Source of the DNA: Phytomonas francai
Lineage: Eukaryota > Euglenozoa > Kinetoplastea > Trypanosomatida > Trypanosomatidae
Assembly (NCBI GenBank): GCA_001766655.1
Contig: MJCC01000012.1
Span: 151,617 to 204,556, forward strand
Reading direction: 5' to 3'
DNA: 52,940 nt
The stretch's first letter is position 1; each line of letters begins with the position of its first letter. The translations under genes were made by a program, and so were the position numbers. Under the pieces are notes generated by a model that had not been told where the DNA came from, did not search any database, and saw only the letters and a program-made list of their open reading frames with translations. Of this stretch, positions 8,099 through 18,426 are shown in pieces.

Positions 8099-10573
8099 TC
8101 ACGGGCACAAATGTTCCCGTTGGGGTAATTCAATCGGATCCTCCTCGCTAAACACCGCAAGATGCTTCTTCCCGTGAAACCAGTAGACAATCTTAAGCTG
8201 TTTTCGCTCAAAGGCGTACGGGTCAGGGTCGCAGAAGCCTATCAATTGACTCTTTGAACCTTCCGGAAGCATCAACGCGGAGTCCCGCACGAGGCTTTGC
8301 AGGGCAATCGTAACGTCCAGCAGGCGAGGGATATCGTCCGCGTCGGCCGACCAGGGGCTCTCCAGCTGAACAACTCCTGCCTTGTCAGGCCCCGTTGAGG
8401 CCACCCCCCCTTCATTCCTTGCAAATCCCACGGAAGATGGATCGGTCGGCGAGCTACGGCAAAATGGAAACAGAAAGGCTCGCAGGAAGGCGCATCGGGA
8501 AATCCTCTCGGGGATCTGCGCAAGTGTGGAGCGGCACCGAGCCGCGTAGGAAGGTCCCACGCGAGCGGGAGAGGTTGGCGAGGTATAGGCCGGCGTTAGA
8601 ACCCCATATTTCGCGTTGATGATCACTAACCCATTGCAGCCGCTCTCCTGTGCACGAATGTGCATCACCTTCAACTCGAGTGCCTGCTGCTCCATTAAGG
8701 CCTTCTCGCGAGCGAGGTCAATCTCGGCGATGTGCTCTCTGCGAAGTTGCGCGAGCCTCTGGATCGTCTTCGCGTTAAAATACGGGCGATACACAAGTTG
8801 TATTAGGCGGTATATGCACAGAGGGACCGAAAACCACATGATGGAATGGCTAATCGTAGGTGAGACCATGATCACAATTGGGATGCTAATGCGATGCTTC
8901 CCTCGCTTGTAGAGCAGGGATAGCTGGTTTGCCATCATACGCGGCGAGCTGGCGACGAAAAACGAGGATGCCGCGAATGGGCTCGGGGCGTAGGGAATTC
9001 TCGTTGTAAACGACAAGCCGTAATGTTTTAGCCACCTGTGGTAGTACCACACCTCAAATCCCATCTGTGTTTCGCCAGAAAGAAGAAAGGTGGAGACAAT
9101 GTAGTGCACATGGCCCTTTGCGGGCGGGTCTCCGAGGGCGTGAATATCTTCCCCAAACGTCACCTCCGAGGACATCGACCCGACAAAATTCAAGGTATGC
9201 AATCCGATGTGCATGGCCAAATATTGCGAAGCGCCCTCGCATGAACGGAGCAGAACGCTCCGCAGATAGCCATGCTCTCTTAAAGACCATGTGAGGGTGT
9301 TGTTTAGTTCGGCTATCGAGGAAAGCTTTCGCGTGAGCGAAAACTGCAGCTTTTGAAAAAAACTCACGCCGTCGAGGAAGGTCAGTTTCGTCCGCAAGGT
9401 CCAGAGCGGGCTCAGCACACGCTCCTTGTGGAATGAGATTTTCAGCCCGTTCATTCGGCTCTTCACATGGGCAATGTAGGTGGTAATGGGGCTTTTTCGA
9501 TACACCGTGGTGACTCCCACGGCGAGCCCCGCCAGCTTTCCACGCGCCTTGGCCTCGGTATTAAACACTAAATTCAGCTTGGGCGAGACTGCATGTTCAA
9601 AGGAGTGATTAAAAACGATACTTTGCGGGAACGTGAGCAGCATGAGTGCATGCATCGCAGAAGCCCCCTTCCACGCTGCCCTGTGGACGGGACGGGTGGA
9701 CGGTGGAGGATGCGCACGTGTGTTGGGGGTCCTAGGTTGCATTTGTGCACGGAGGCGATCCTGGAAAGCTTTGGAGGGGATGATAACAATTTGCCGCTTC
9801 CCGTCAATCTCCACCTCCATCGCAATCATTTCCGCGTGCATCGCCTCAGAGCCCTCGGGGGTTCCCTTTTCCTCCGCGGACTCGCCCCCGTCATCCGGGA
9901 TGGAGGGAGGGGGGGGAGGGGGAGGCTCGGACGACGTCGCCTGGCCCTCCGCCGCGTTTGACTCGTCTATGGATGGCACCTGCGCGTGAAGCCCGGTAGG
10001 TTCCCCCTCAGTATTCGAGCCTTTGAGCGTCGGAGCGGCGTCTAAAGAGAGAGGAGGTGATTGGCCCGATATGGAAAGGGGAAAACTAGGAAAAAAATGC
10101 GCGATAGAGTAGTTGACAGTGATATTCGACGACGCGGAGAGCATTTTGGCGGTGTTTATCAACTCGACCTCGCGGTCCAGCGATTGAATGTAGCGAATCA
10201 CATCATTCCGAGAGGTCCAGCTCTCAGGCACCAACGCCAAGCGGTCCGGGCCCTTGATCCCAGCCACATCGTACGCAGCGCGCTTCTTCGAATCCGAAAG
10301 AACCGAGTAGGCCTCTTGAAGTTCTTTGAATCGGGTGTTCATGGCGTCCTGAACAGCCTCCGAGTGCGTGGTGTACATGTCGGTATGATAGTGCTGGCTA
10401 AGATTCAAGAACGCACGGCGAATCTCATACTGCGTGCTGTTTTTGCCCACCCCAAGGCGCATGTAGTAGGTACTATTGTCAGGCCTAGCGTTTGCATGAT
10501 ATGTCTGCCGCTCCTGCTGTTCTTCGTCATCACCATCAAGGAGCTTAGATGCACGATCCTCAAAAGAAGTCAT
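8099..10573 (-). CDS. DNAJC11: DNAJC11-type J-domain protein with HTD in place of HPD
   Basis: 824 residues from ATG 10573. J domain at about residues 35-102: YYMRLGV, the helix II region, then HTD at 63-65 where J proteins have HPD, and helix III ending YSVLSDSKKRAAYD. The C-terminal ~110 residues match the DNAJC11 (DUF3395) tail: DVTIALQSLVRDS, L-P-E-G-S-K-S-Q-L-I-G-F-x-D-P, and a terminal strand pair rich in aromatic residues. The middle (about 290-600) is beta-rich with Gly/Ser, consistent with the DNAJC11 central barrel-like region. The protein is longer than animal DNAJC11 (about 560 residues), mainly through a low-complexity insert with a proline run (about 185-290). In animals DNAJC11 is attached to the mitochondrial outer membrane and associates with MICOS/SAM; that role is by family. 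The lost Pro should abolish Hsp70 ATPase stimulation. In minus sense CTTCTTCCCCCCCTCCCCC sits just upstream of the start. Confidence 0.85.
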   Translation of the reverse strand: MTSFEDRASKLLDGDDEEQQERQTYHANARPDNSTYYMRLGVGKNSTQYEIRRAFLNLSQHYHTDMYTTHSEAVQDAMNTRFKELQEAYSVLSDSKKRAAYDVAGIKGPDRLALVPESWTSRNDVIRYIQSLDREVELINTAKMLSASSNITVNYSIAHFFPSFPLSISGQSPPLSLDAAPTLKGSNTEGEPTGLHAQVPSIDESNAAEGQATSSEPPPPPPPSIPDDGGESAEEKGTPEGSEAMHAEMIAMEVEIDGKRQIVIIPSKAFQDRLRAQMQPRTPNTRAHPPPSTRPVHRAAWKGASAMHALMLLTFPQSIVFNHSFEHAVSPKLNLVFNTEAKARGKLAGLAVGVTTVYRKSPITTYIAHVKSRMNGLKISFHKERVLSPLWTLRTKLTFLDGVSFFQKLQFSLTRKLSSIAELNNTLTWSLREHGYLRSVLLRSCEGASQYLAMHIGLHTLNFVGSMSSEVTFGEDIHALGDPPAKGHVHYIVSTFLLSGETQMGFEVWYYHRWLKHYGLSFTTRIPYAPSPFAASSFFVASSPRMMANQLSLLYKRGKHRISIPIVIMVSPTISHSIMWFSVPLCIYRLIQLVYRPYFNAKTIQRLAQLRREHIAEIDLAREKALMEQQALELKVMHIRAQESGCNGLVIINAKYGVLTPAYTSPTSPARVGPSYAARCRSTLAQIPERISRCAFLRAFLFPFCRSSPTDPSSVGFARNEGGVASTGPDKAGVVQLESPWSADADDIPRLLDVTIALQSLVRDSALMLPEGSKSQLIGFCDPDPYAFERKQLKIVYWFHGKKHLAVFSEEDPIELPQREHLCP

Positions 10574-11239
10574 GCTTCTACTTGCTTTCGCGGTTGTTTC
10601 CCTTACCAGGGGGAGGGGGGGAAGAAGCTACAAAATATTTAACAGTAATGTATTATGTATTAATTTATGTGAAATTCCTTCAAGACTCTTTTAAACACGA
10701 AGCCCCTCCTCACGGAATGCTATAAATGTTTCTTTTCTATGGTGGACCATTTTCAAAAAATTGAAAGAAGATATCATAGTAAGAATTTTAAGAACAGCTT
10801 CCACCACGCATGCTAGGCAATGACAATAATGCCAAACCTTGAAAATAGGTAATCATGCAATCAACATTTAATCATCAAAGTAAAGAAACTACCTTTTAGG
10901 ATGTTAAACACACACATACATGATATGATTCGCCGGTCAATCTATCATTTCTGGAGTTTAAAACGCTGGAATAGTCACATAATCGTTTATCCATACACAA
11001 ACATTGTAGTGAATGTTATAAATCGTAAGAAGCCTACCTTTTATGCCGTCTGGTTTTAATCATCAAGATAGTCTTCGCCATGAAAAAATAGGGCATAAAA
11101 AGAAGTATAGACGAAAATATTAGGAAATTTCGAAAAACTGAAACATTATAAATAGCAGTCATTTAAAAAAAAAAAATAAAGGAAAACATGTTGTAGAGTA
11201 ATAAGAAGAGAGAAAATGGGAAAAAAATGAGCAGAATTA
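10574..11239 (-). other. Intergenic region, 666 bp
   Basis: AT-rich, no gene found. The pyrimidine tract at 10627-10609 (minus sense, C7TC5 core) followed by TGGTAAG gives an acceptor AG close to the DNAJC11-like start. An A-run at 11163-11175 lies downstream of the next gene's stop. Confidence 0.45.
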
Positions 11240-14200
11240 TCATGGCATCACTACCTCAGCAGCCTGCCGAGCCAACCCAATAATCATGTTCAGGCGATCT
11301 AAATACCATCCTTGACGCAAAATCTGAGACCCACCATCATGGAAATTGACATCGCTCTTACTAGGTGATTTAGAATTCATTAAAAGAACACGAATTACTT
11401 CGCGCATCCCACGGCAAGGTCTTTCCATGGCGTAATAATAGGTGAGAATTGCATCAAAGGAAAATTTAGCGAGTGCAGCGGATGACCTTTCAGCGTTAAG
11501 GATACATTCTGCCTCAGCTTTGGAATTCAAAAAACTCCCGGCTCTGCTGTTGGCATTACGCGAGATTGCTAGCTCTAGCATCTCCATCGGTGAGGCGCAT
11601 AGCATCCCGTGCATTCCGAACGCTCGGGACCCCGTCTGGACTCTGGAATCACTCGCGTTGCCTTGGGGTAGAGATAAAATGTCCAAAAAGGACGCTACCA
11701 CGTACGCGCAGACCTCCTCCTCAAGGTTGTACAAACATTCTGCGAGGCCTATCCAGAGAAGCCACACCGAGAGCTCGTCAAGATCCTCCGGAGATGGAAG
11801 AAATTTGCCCTCGGCATGGGTAAGGCTAGCCTCCTGCACTCGTGAGGCTGCCGAATCCCAGAGCGCGCGTAAAAGATCCAGTGGAAAGGTGAGGAATGTT
11901 GCCTCCGGAAATTCAAGCAGCGCACCTAGTAATAGACGTGCCTGTGAAGGATTTAGAACATGCCCACACGTCGCACCTTGACTCTTGCTCCGATACCGAT
12001 CCTTCGCACCCCCTCGCGGTTCGAAAGCACATGCGTCATCACATCCTGAAGAAGGCAGTGTGGTGGACTCATCAAACGAAAAAAAACATTCCTGCTGCAT
12101 GGACTTTAGCCAAGGCTGAAGGAGACGCACTTGAGCTCGCACCGCATGCCATCGCTTTGAAGCGCGATCATCGTCATCGCTGACCTTCCCCGTGAATGCA
12201 TCGCCCGCACTTGACGCGTTCAACAATTTTTCTCGGATATACGCATGATAGCTTCTGGAATTACGATAATAAAGGCTGTGGTTTTTGTATTTCTGTACAC
12301 ACTCTGAAGCATTGTCGTTGCGTCTGTTAATTGAGATCATGGTGCGCATCCAGTCCTCCTCTACGGTACGCTGAAAGCGATGTTCGATACCACACAAACA
12401 TCTCCACAGCGCCTCTACGCACCAATCGCTATAGGATGAAACAAACAGACGCACGTTAGCGGAAATAGCCTCGTGACCTCGATCAATCCAGACCGTTGCG
12501 TCCACCAGATCCTCTTGGATAGAAGCGCGAAGCGCAGGATAGGCTCTCTCTGGAGGTACTTTTTGAGATCGCGGCAAAGCTGACCCTTCGCCAGCAGGCC
12601 ACCGAAGACCGAAAGACTCGTACGAATGCTTTTTCTTTTTATTTCGCCGTGAAGTATACCCTGGTACACTTTTAGAACTAAAAGCCGCCTCAGCGGGTGC
12701 GTCGCGATCCGAAAGCGTCGGAGGATCCCCTGCTGCACCCGAGAACGCTTCGGATAAAACAAAAATGAGGTAGCGCACGGCGTACTCGATCTGCAAGTAG
12801 TTAAAATAGGTGATAAAATATGAAGAATTACCCCGCTCAGCTTCCCGACACACCGCGGATGATTTTGTTAATGGGTTTGGTTGCGGCTGTCGTGGTTGCC
12901 CTTCGTGGGGTATAAAAAAAAGCTGAACGCTGGGGTGCCGCTCGAATACATCGCCCACTTGGGGCCCCAACACCTTCCGCGTTTGCTGCCAAATAAAAAA
13001 GCTTGCCACCTGGAGAGTAGAAAGTAATGAAGACGTAGAACCTCTTTCCTTTGCGGTACCTGCCGGCACCCCACAAACACAGAAAATGCACGGAATGAAC
13101 GAATCCCCGCAACTGGCCTGCTCACGCGATAAACGCTGGTTCGATGAAAGAAACATGGCATCCAACACCATCTCAAAATACTTCTGAGATACCCCAGCAC
13201 TTTGAGCCGCCTCACAAAACTGATTCTTCAGCAGATTTTTAAAGATTTCAGCCTCCGCATCGGGGGCGTGCAAAGAGACTCGGAGAAAGGAATGGAAAGA
13301 ATGCGCCAATGGGTTATCCCATAACGGGAGGTAGTTGTGTGGATAGGCATTGACGTATTGAATTCCAGAACGAGTGTGTCTTTTTTGAAAGGAATTTAAA
13401 CAACAACGTTCGGTAGGCGGGGAACGAAATTTTGAAGTGGAAAGGATCTCCTTCGAGGAGCTACTAACCGTGCACAATGAATCAACGAGCCCCCCCCATT
13501 TAGCGCAAAAGGTGACCATGGCGGGCGTGCAAAGGCTCTGATACTGCTTCAACACGCTCGCTAGTGTGGTAGTGGAAGGATTAGAAGGGTTAAGTATTTT
13601 AGAGGCGTATAACTTACTCTGGAGATCACGAAGATAACTAGTGCATTGGTATAATAACCCGTGGAACACAGAGACAGGGAGCGGATCAAGGGAAAGGGGT
13701 GATACACTACGTAATTTGCGATCAGATGCAGACGCCGACGTCAAGACAGAAGTTTGACCGCCAGCAATTTTACGAATGCGACCTTTGACACCACGCAGAC
13801 CCTCAGGGGATGGATTTTCCGCGAGGAGCCTCATTAGTATCGTCATATCCAACAAAAGGGAAGTCAAGGAGGTATTGAAGTGCACCAGCCCCAGGCAACG
13901 AGACCAGGAACGCAATAGCAAATCCCCTAATAGGTTACTATCCCTGAAAAAAGGACATCTTCGCCTGTTATTCGGGGACAAATGAGGGGGGGGGTTGTAG
14001 GCAGAGCCATTTTCCCCTTCCACAGGCTTAACAGTTGAGGAAAAACCAGCTGGTGGTTCATGTCTTTGCATTTCATCCGAGCATAGAAAAGTATCAAGAT
14101 TTGAGTGTCCTCGATCTGAACCTCTGTTGGCCTCCATCGCAAGATTATAGCAAGAACTTAATTCCCTTTGCAGCTCCATTATAAAGCCCTGTTGCGGTGT

Positions 14201-16171
14201 CGAGGCATGCTGCAGTCGAGCAACCCATTCTTGCCAGACAAGAATAAACGTAGTCAGAAACGAATGCGAAGGCATATCGAAAGAGTTGGCCCCGGCACCC
14301 TCCCAGTATTCCGTCTGGATGTCGACGGCGTCACTCTGATTATTCAGCTTTTGATAATACGCATCCGCCAAAAACAGGTATCGAACAGATGCGGAGAGTA
14401 AAGTCTGCTTCAGCTGCGAAAGTGCCTCCAGCGGAAGGAGCATGTCTTGGGAAGCAACCCCGTTGGGGCTCAGGTGTGCCAAAAAGTGCTCGCCGCTTTG
14501 ACAACAACGAAAGCGTTCCATCCACATCACCAAATCGATCATTTGAATCCAAATCGGCTCATCGTTGCAGTCCACGAAACATATACAACCCCCCAGCGAG
14601 GGGAAGATGAAGTCCAATAAATTGGTGACCGTTCTGGCAAGCCTGAATACAGTAGAATTCGTGGCCTCGCACGCACCAAAGCAATGATCCTCACCATGAT
14701 CATTGCTAGCTCCCTGCGGAGACACTGAAAATACAGTCCACTGCAGAATTAGATCGTGGACCATGGAGAGCAGTAATTTGAAAGATTCACGATCAAGATG
14801 TTGTTTGGGAACTTGCAGGTTTACAGTCTGAGCGAAGCACTTCCCCCTATGAACTTCCGAAATATCATCAAGACTGTCCAACACAGAAGACATTTTCATT
14901 GATGGAGGCCAACCCCATCCTTCGCGAGCCACCCGAACAGCCGCTTCAACAACAGAAAGTAGGAGTTGTAGGAAACCGAAAATGTTGTGTGAATCGGACG
15001 ATGAAGAAAGCGAGGAAGGTGGGAACGAAGGATTGTCAGCCTCTCTTTGGGGTGTTGAAGTTGGAAGATGGCAAAGCAGGGGGACGTGCGCGAGAAAGAA
15101 GCTGACGATGCGCAGAAAACGAGCAGCTGCCGCCATTCCACCTGATTCACCCTGATGAGCTGCCGATAAAACTTGCTGCTGGAAGCTCCACTGTACCTTC
15201 CAGCACTGCTGTCGTGTCTGGCGCGCTAGATCAAGCGGAAATAGAGGACCTAAACGGATATGCAGCTCCCACCACACCCACGCGTTGCTTGCTACTATCA
15301 ACAAATAGTCCACTGTTGGCCTCTCAATCGTAGATCCCTGCACGTCCATCCGTTCTGCATTGAGATATTGAGATATACAAAGTGGCGCCAGATGAACTTC
15401 AATGAGCTCCCGAATGTCATCCGTACTAGATATGGAGTTGGTATCCAAGAAAGCGAGAAGCACAGCACACGCATGCAATTGATAAAGTTTTGTAGAATGA
15501 GATAAATAAACACCAGACAATGATTCCGGACTATCATCGCTGGAGGCAGTAGTATCGTGCGAAGAAGGCGCTCCAAAGGATTCGCATGAACTCACCAGCC
15601 AGGCTAAAAGGCAATGAAGAAGAGTTTCGCTAAGTGGTGTCAAGAGCATACGAGCGTTGTGAATGTCTTCATCGGAGCAAAGAGACTCTTTTGTCCACCC
15701 TATCGCACCCTTCGAGGAGCCGTCACCGTTTGTCAGGGGGTTTTGGAATGGTTCTTGCATTAAAACAGGCTGCCCTGCCATTTCGGGGAATAGTGTTTGC
15801 AGTGCCTCGTCTGAAAAATGATGCTCAAAAATGGAGTTTTCTCTTACAATTATCCCCTTCTCTAGTTGTAGTAGCATAAGCGCCATACAGTCCTGCGGGC
15901 TTAGGAGGCAGGCATTCCCTTCAACTACCTCCACCAACCGTTGTGCTACGGCTGCACTATCGTAAAGGGGATACTCTGCTATCAAAAAGCTCAGAGCAGG
16001 ATTTACAAGAAATGGGGCCACCGCAAGGCGTGCTTGGAGTCGATCTTCCATAGATAGGGACCACTGTTTCGATGCACATTTGTTAAGCCTTGAAGCGTAA
16101 CAAACATCGATGGTATGTCGAAACGAAGAGTTCTTTATCCTGCCTAGAGAATAACCTGAACGTGCAAACAT
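11240..16171 (-). CDS. Large predicted alpha-helical protein, unrecognised
   Basis: 1643 residues from ATG 16171; a second Met at residue 41 (MEDRLQARL) is an alternative start. I do not recognise the family. The sequence is dominated by Leu/Ala/Ser-rich amphipathic segments with scattered Trp and Cys, typical of a large alpha-solenoid, with several low-complexity breaks: a Ser-rich run near residue 390, a basic RRNKKKKH patch near residue 1175, and Ser/Asp-rich linkers. No transmembrane segment, P-loop or clear zinc motif is visible. The first 40 residues are basic and Ser/Arg-rich and could be a presequence if M1 is used. Codon use is only moderately GC-rich, unlike the GC-rich genes closer to the window edge. 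A scaffold role (nuclear pore, ribosome assembly or cytoskeleton) is possible but not supported by any motif. Confidence 0.75.
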   Translation of the reverse strand: MFARSGYSLGRIKNSSFRHTIDVCYASRLNKCASKQWSLSMEDRLQARLAVAPFLVNPALSFLIAEYPLYDSAAVAQRLVEVVEGNACLLSPQDCMALMLLQLEKGIIVRENSIFEHHFSDEALQTLFPEMAGQPVLMQEPFQNPLTNGDGSSKGAIGWTKESLCSDEDIHNARMLLTPLSETLLHCLLAWLVSSCESFGAPSSHDTTASSDDSPESLSGVYLSHSTKLYQLHACAVLLAFLDTNSISSTDDIRELIEVHLAPLCISQYLNAERMDVQGSTIERPTVDYLLIVASNAWVWWELHIRLGPLFPLDLARQTRQQCWKVQWSFQQQVLSAAHQGESGGMAAAARFLRIVSFFLAHVPLLCHLPTSTPQREADNPSFPPSSLSSSSDSHNIFGFLQLLLSVVEAAVRVAREGWGWPPSMKMSSVLDSLDDISEVHRGKCFAQTVNLQVPKQHLDRESFKLLLSMVHDLILQWTVFSVSPQGASNDHGEDHCFGACEATNSTVFRLARTVTNLLDFIFPSLGGCICFVDCNDEPIWIQMIDLVMWMERFRCCQSGEHFLAHLSPNGVASQDMLLPLEALSQLKQTLLSASVRYLFLADAYYQKLNNQSDAVDIQTEYWEGAGANSFDMPSHSFLTTFILVWQEWVARLQHASTPQQGFIMELQRELSSCYNLAMEANRGSDRGHSNLDTFLCSDEMQRHEPPAGFSSTVKPVEGENGSAYNPPPHLSPNNRRRCPFFRDSNLLGDLLLRSWSRCLGLVHFNTSLTSLLLDMTILMRLLAENPSPEGLRGVKGRIRKIAGGQTSVLTSASASDRKLRSVSPLSLDPLPVSVFHGLLYQCTSYLRDLQSKLYASKILNPSNPSTTTLASVLKQYQSLCTPAMVTFCAKWGGLVDSLCTVSSSSKEILSTSKFRSPPTERCCLNSFQKRHTRSGIQYVNAYPHNYLPLWDNPLAHSFHSFLRVSLHAPDAEAEIFKNLLKNQFCEAAQSAGVSQKYFEMVLDAMFLSSNQRLSREQASCGDSFIPCIFCVCGVPAGTAKERGSTSSLLSTLQVASFFIWQQTRKVLGPQVGDVFERHPSVQLFFIPHEGQPRQPQPNPLTKSSAVCREAERGNSSYFITYFNYLQIEYAVRYLIFVLSEAFSGAAGDPPTLSDRDAPAEAAFSSKSVPGYTSRRNKKKKHSYESFGLRWPAGEGSALPRSQKVPPERAYPALRASIQEDLVDATVWIDRGHEAISANVRLFVSSYSDWCVEALWRCLCGIEHRFQRTVEEDWMRTMISINRRNDNASECVQKYKNHSLYYRNSRSYHAYIREKLLNASSAGDAFTGKVSDDDDRASKRWHAVRAQVRLLQPWLKSMQQECFFSFDESTTLPSSGCDDACAFEPRGGAKDRYRSKSQGATCGHVLNPSQARLLLGALLEFPEATFLTFPLDLLRALWDSAASRVQEASLTHAEGKFLPSPEDLDELSVWLLWIGLAECLYNLEEEVCAYVVASFLDILSLPQGNASDSRVQTGSRAFGMHGMLCASPMEMLELAISRNANSRAGSFLNSKAEAECILNAERSSAALAKFSFDAILTYYYAMERPCRGMREVIRVLLMNSKSPSKSDVNFHDGGSQILRQGWYLDRLNMIIGLARQAAEVVMP

Positions 16172-16629
16172 CCATCTGACGAAAGACTATGCCGTTATCG
16201 TGCATATATATATAAGGAGAGGGAGAAAAAAAGAGATTGATGTATACGCGCCTGGCTCACTCTTCTCTGTATCTTCAAAGGTATATTAGGCCCTAACTTT
16301 AACCTATAGGATATTGAACAAGATAAAAATGAAGAGGTCGGTGTAGAACACCGCTAAGCTGTTTTTAGTGTTTGCGGTTGCTTATAGAAATGCAAGTGTA
16401 CGTGCGGATATAAATCAAAAATGTAAAAGAAAGGTAACAAAATTTTAAAAAGATGTTTAAATGGCATAAGGAAGACATTTTCCGTTGTTCAAGTAATTAT
16501 GAACATATTCATCGTGGACACAAAAAAAGGGAAGGGGAGTTAATCATTATTATTATTGTTATTATTATGCGATTCAGGTTAGTTATTTTGTTCCAATTTA
16601 TAAAGATAAGCAAAAAAACTTATTCTGGT
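16172..16629 (-). other. Intergenic region, 458 bp
   Basis: AT-rich, with TA repeats at about 16204-16212 and ATT repeats at about 16544-16567. No gene or RNA recognised. The 3' end of NMD3 lies at its right edge. Confidence 0.45.
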
Positions 16630-18426
16630 TCAACTAATTCGATGCTTCTTGTTGCAGTTTCCCTCATTTTCATCAGGGAGGGCGTTGGAGAATCCCTCAG
16701 CTAACTGCTCGTTGCTAGTCCCCTCTTCATGTGCCTCTGTAGCGGATTCATTGCCATCGTCAATCTGGAGTTCATCCAGCATTTCCTCTAAGCTGATTTG
16801 AGGAATCTCATCATCATCCTCGTCCTCTTCTTTACTAATGCAAACGCCCTCTTCGCCGTACTGTGCATCTGCCACCTTGTCAGCTTGTTGTCGCCTTACG
16901 ATCGGCTCCAGCTCGCTATCCATCTTCTTGTAGATGTTGATATCCTTGCGAAGTTCCCTATCGCACTCAATCTCATCCTCGAATTCAGCCTCATCATCAT
17001 GGGCATTGCCCATGTGATTGCCGTGGCGCGCACCGCGCGAGGAAACACCATGAAGATTGCTAGCCCCGCCCGCATTCCCTGCAGCATTCATAGTAGTACG
17101 ATCCCCATGAGCGGTGACGATATCGAGCTTCTTCAGCTTCCACAGCCGGCGATTGCGGTGGCGTCGCTGCGATGGGAAGAATTTTCGCACCAAAATCACA
17201 TCCTGCAGCTCCTCGGGCCGGTAACGGCCCTCGTCTAAGTCCTCGTTCGAGACGTTTCGCGAGCTGAGGAGGTACCCCTTGACGAGATCCCCTGGGTTGA
17301 GAATGCCACCGAGGTGGGACTGCACGACCCACTCCCGCCCTTTGCCTATCTCAGACGATAAACAGACGGTCACTAAGCCAAGCTGGTAGATCCCATTGGT
17401 GTAAGTCATTGGGCTACACTCTAGAACGTAAAACTCAGACATCTCGCGCGTGGTCAAAAGTGAGGGAAAGGGCTTCTTCCAGTACAGGGTACCCGTGATC
17501 TCACCCGCGCGCAGGGTTTTCGGATCCAAGAACACGATAGAGCTGTAAACCTTGTGGACCAAAACTAAAGGGCCCATGCCTCCCATTGACTTCAGATAAA
17601 AATCTTTGTACGGTAGAAGCACGAGATCGCCCCTGCACAGTGGGGCAATATCTAGGGAGTAGGTGTAGTGCTGCACCGCGGTGTTGTTTTTGGAATCATG
17701 CGAGACTAATTGCACGGCATCACGACGCGTTACGGGGGCCATGCGGTGCAGGAACTCAATGAAGTTCAGAGCGTGACTTTTATGGCCAAAATAAAAGTCC
17801 AGTCCGTCCGGCTGGGCCTCGATGCGCGTGAAGTTTTCGTGTAAGTGTTTCTTTAGGATGACCTGCTCCAAATAGAGAAAAGTTTTTTTGTGGCTGACCT
17901 TTTGCCGAAGCTGAATGCATGCATCCCACTGAGGCTGGCCCGTGGCGACCTTCTGGCAGGTCGGGCATTGCTGCCAGTTGACGGCGTACTGGATCTGGCA
18001 TGACTGCTGGATCATAATGTTGCTGAGGACCTCCTTTTGCACCGTGAGGTTAACGAAAATGCGCTTGCTGTGAGGCTCCGACCACATAAACTTCGCATCC
18101 ACAAGCCGAGCTTTATTCGCGGAGCTGCCGTTGGCGCCTCCACCGGTGGTTTTTCGTATCCCCTTGATACGCTTTAAGCAGATAGTGAGAAGCTCACGGC
18201 TTTCCAAGTCTGCACGAGACCAGTAATTCGGCGGCTGCAGGTAGCGCTGACATTCCGGGCAGTAAATCAGAATATATTCCTTCTGTATGTCGTCAACAAT
18301 ATCAACGTGCGCACGGAGACAGTTGTGGCACATGTTACTGGGGTTGCTGTCGATAAGGAGACCACATATACAACAGTGAATCTTCGGAATGAAAGATTCC
18401 TGTCTTTGCTCACCGTCAAGGTCCAT
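16630..18426 (-). CDS. NMD3: NMD3, 60S ribosomal subunit nuclear-export adaptor
   Basis: 598 residues from ATG 18426; the frame continues 14 codons upstream without another ATG. Seen: the NMD3 N-terminal Cys-rich region with CCxCG at 18-22, CHNC at 33-36 and CPEC at 56-59, then the conserved LKRIKGI segment and a further CPTC around residue 160, followed by the long beta-rich core (eIF5A-like and SH3-like parts). The C-terminal third is strongly acidic, with many Asp/Glu and Met/Leu positions consistent with a leucine-rich export signal near IPQISLEEMLDELQI. By family, NMD3 binds the pre-60S joining face and recruits CRM1/XPO1 for export. Length is a little above that of yeast and human NMD3 (about 500-520) because of a Gly/Asn/His-rich insert and an extended acidic tail. 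Confidence 0.95.
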   Translation of the reverse strand: MDLDGEQRQESFIPKIHCCICGLLIDSNPSNMCHNCLRAHVDIVDDIQKEYILIYCPECQRYLQPPNYWSRADLESRELLTICLKRIKGIRKTTGGGANGSSANKARLVDAKFMWSEPHSKRIFVNLTVQKEVLSNIMIQQSCQIQYAVNWQQCPTCQKVATGQPQWDACIQLRQKVSHKKTFLYLEQVILKKHLHENFTRIEAQPDGLDFYFGHKSHALNFIEFLHRMAPVTRRDAVQLVSHDSKNNTAVQHYTYSLDIAPLCRGDLVLLPYKDFYLKSMGGMGPLVLVHKVYSSIVFLDPKTLRAGEITGTLYWKKPFPSLLTTREMSEFYVLECSPMTYTNGIYQLGLVTVCLSSEIGKGREWVVQSHLGGILNPGDLVKGYLLSSRNVSNEDLDEGRYRPEELQDVILVRKFFPSQRRHRNRRLWKLKKLDIVTAHGDRTTMNAAGNAGGASNLHGVSSRGARHGNHMGNAHDDEAEFEDEIECDRELRKDINIYKKMDSELEPIVRRQQADKVADAQYGEEGVCISKEEDEDDDEIPQISLEEMLDELQIDDGNESATEAHEEGTSNEQLAEGFSNALPDENEGNCNKKHRIS

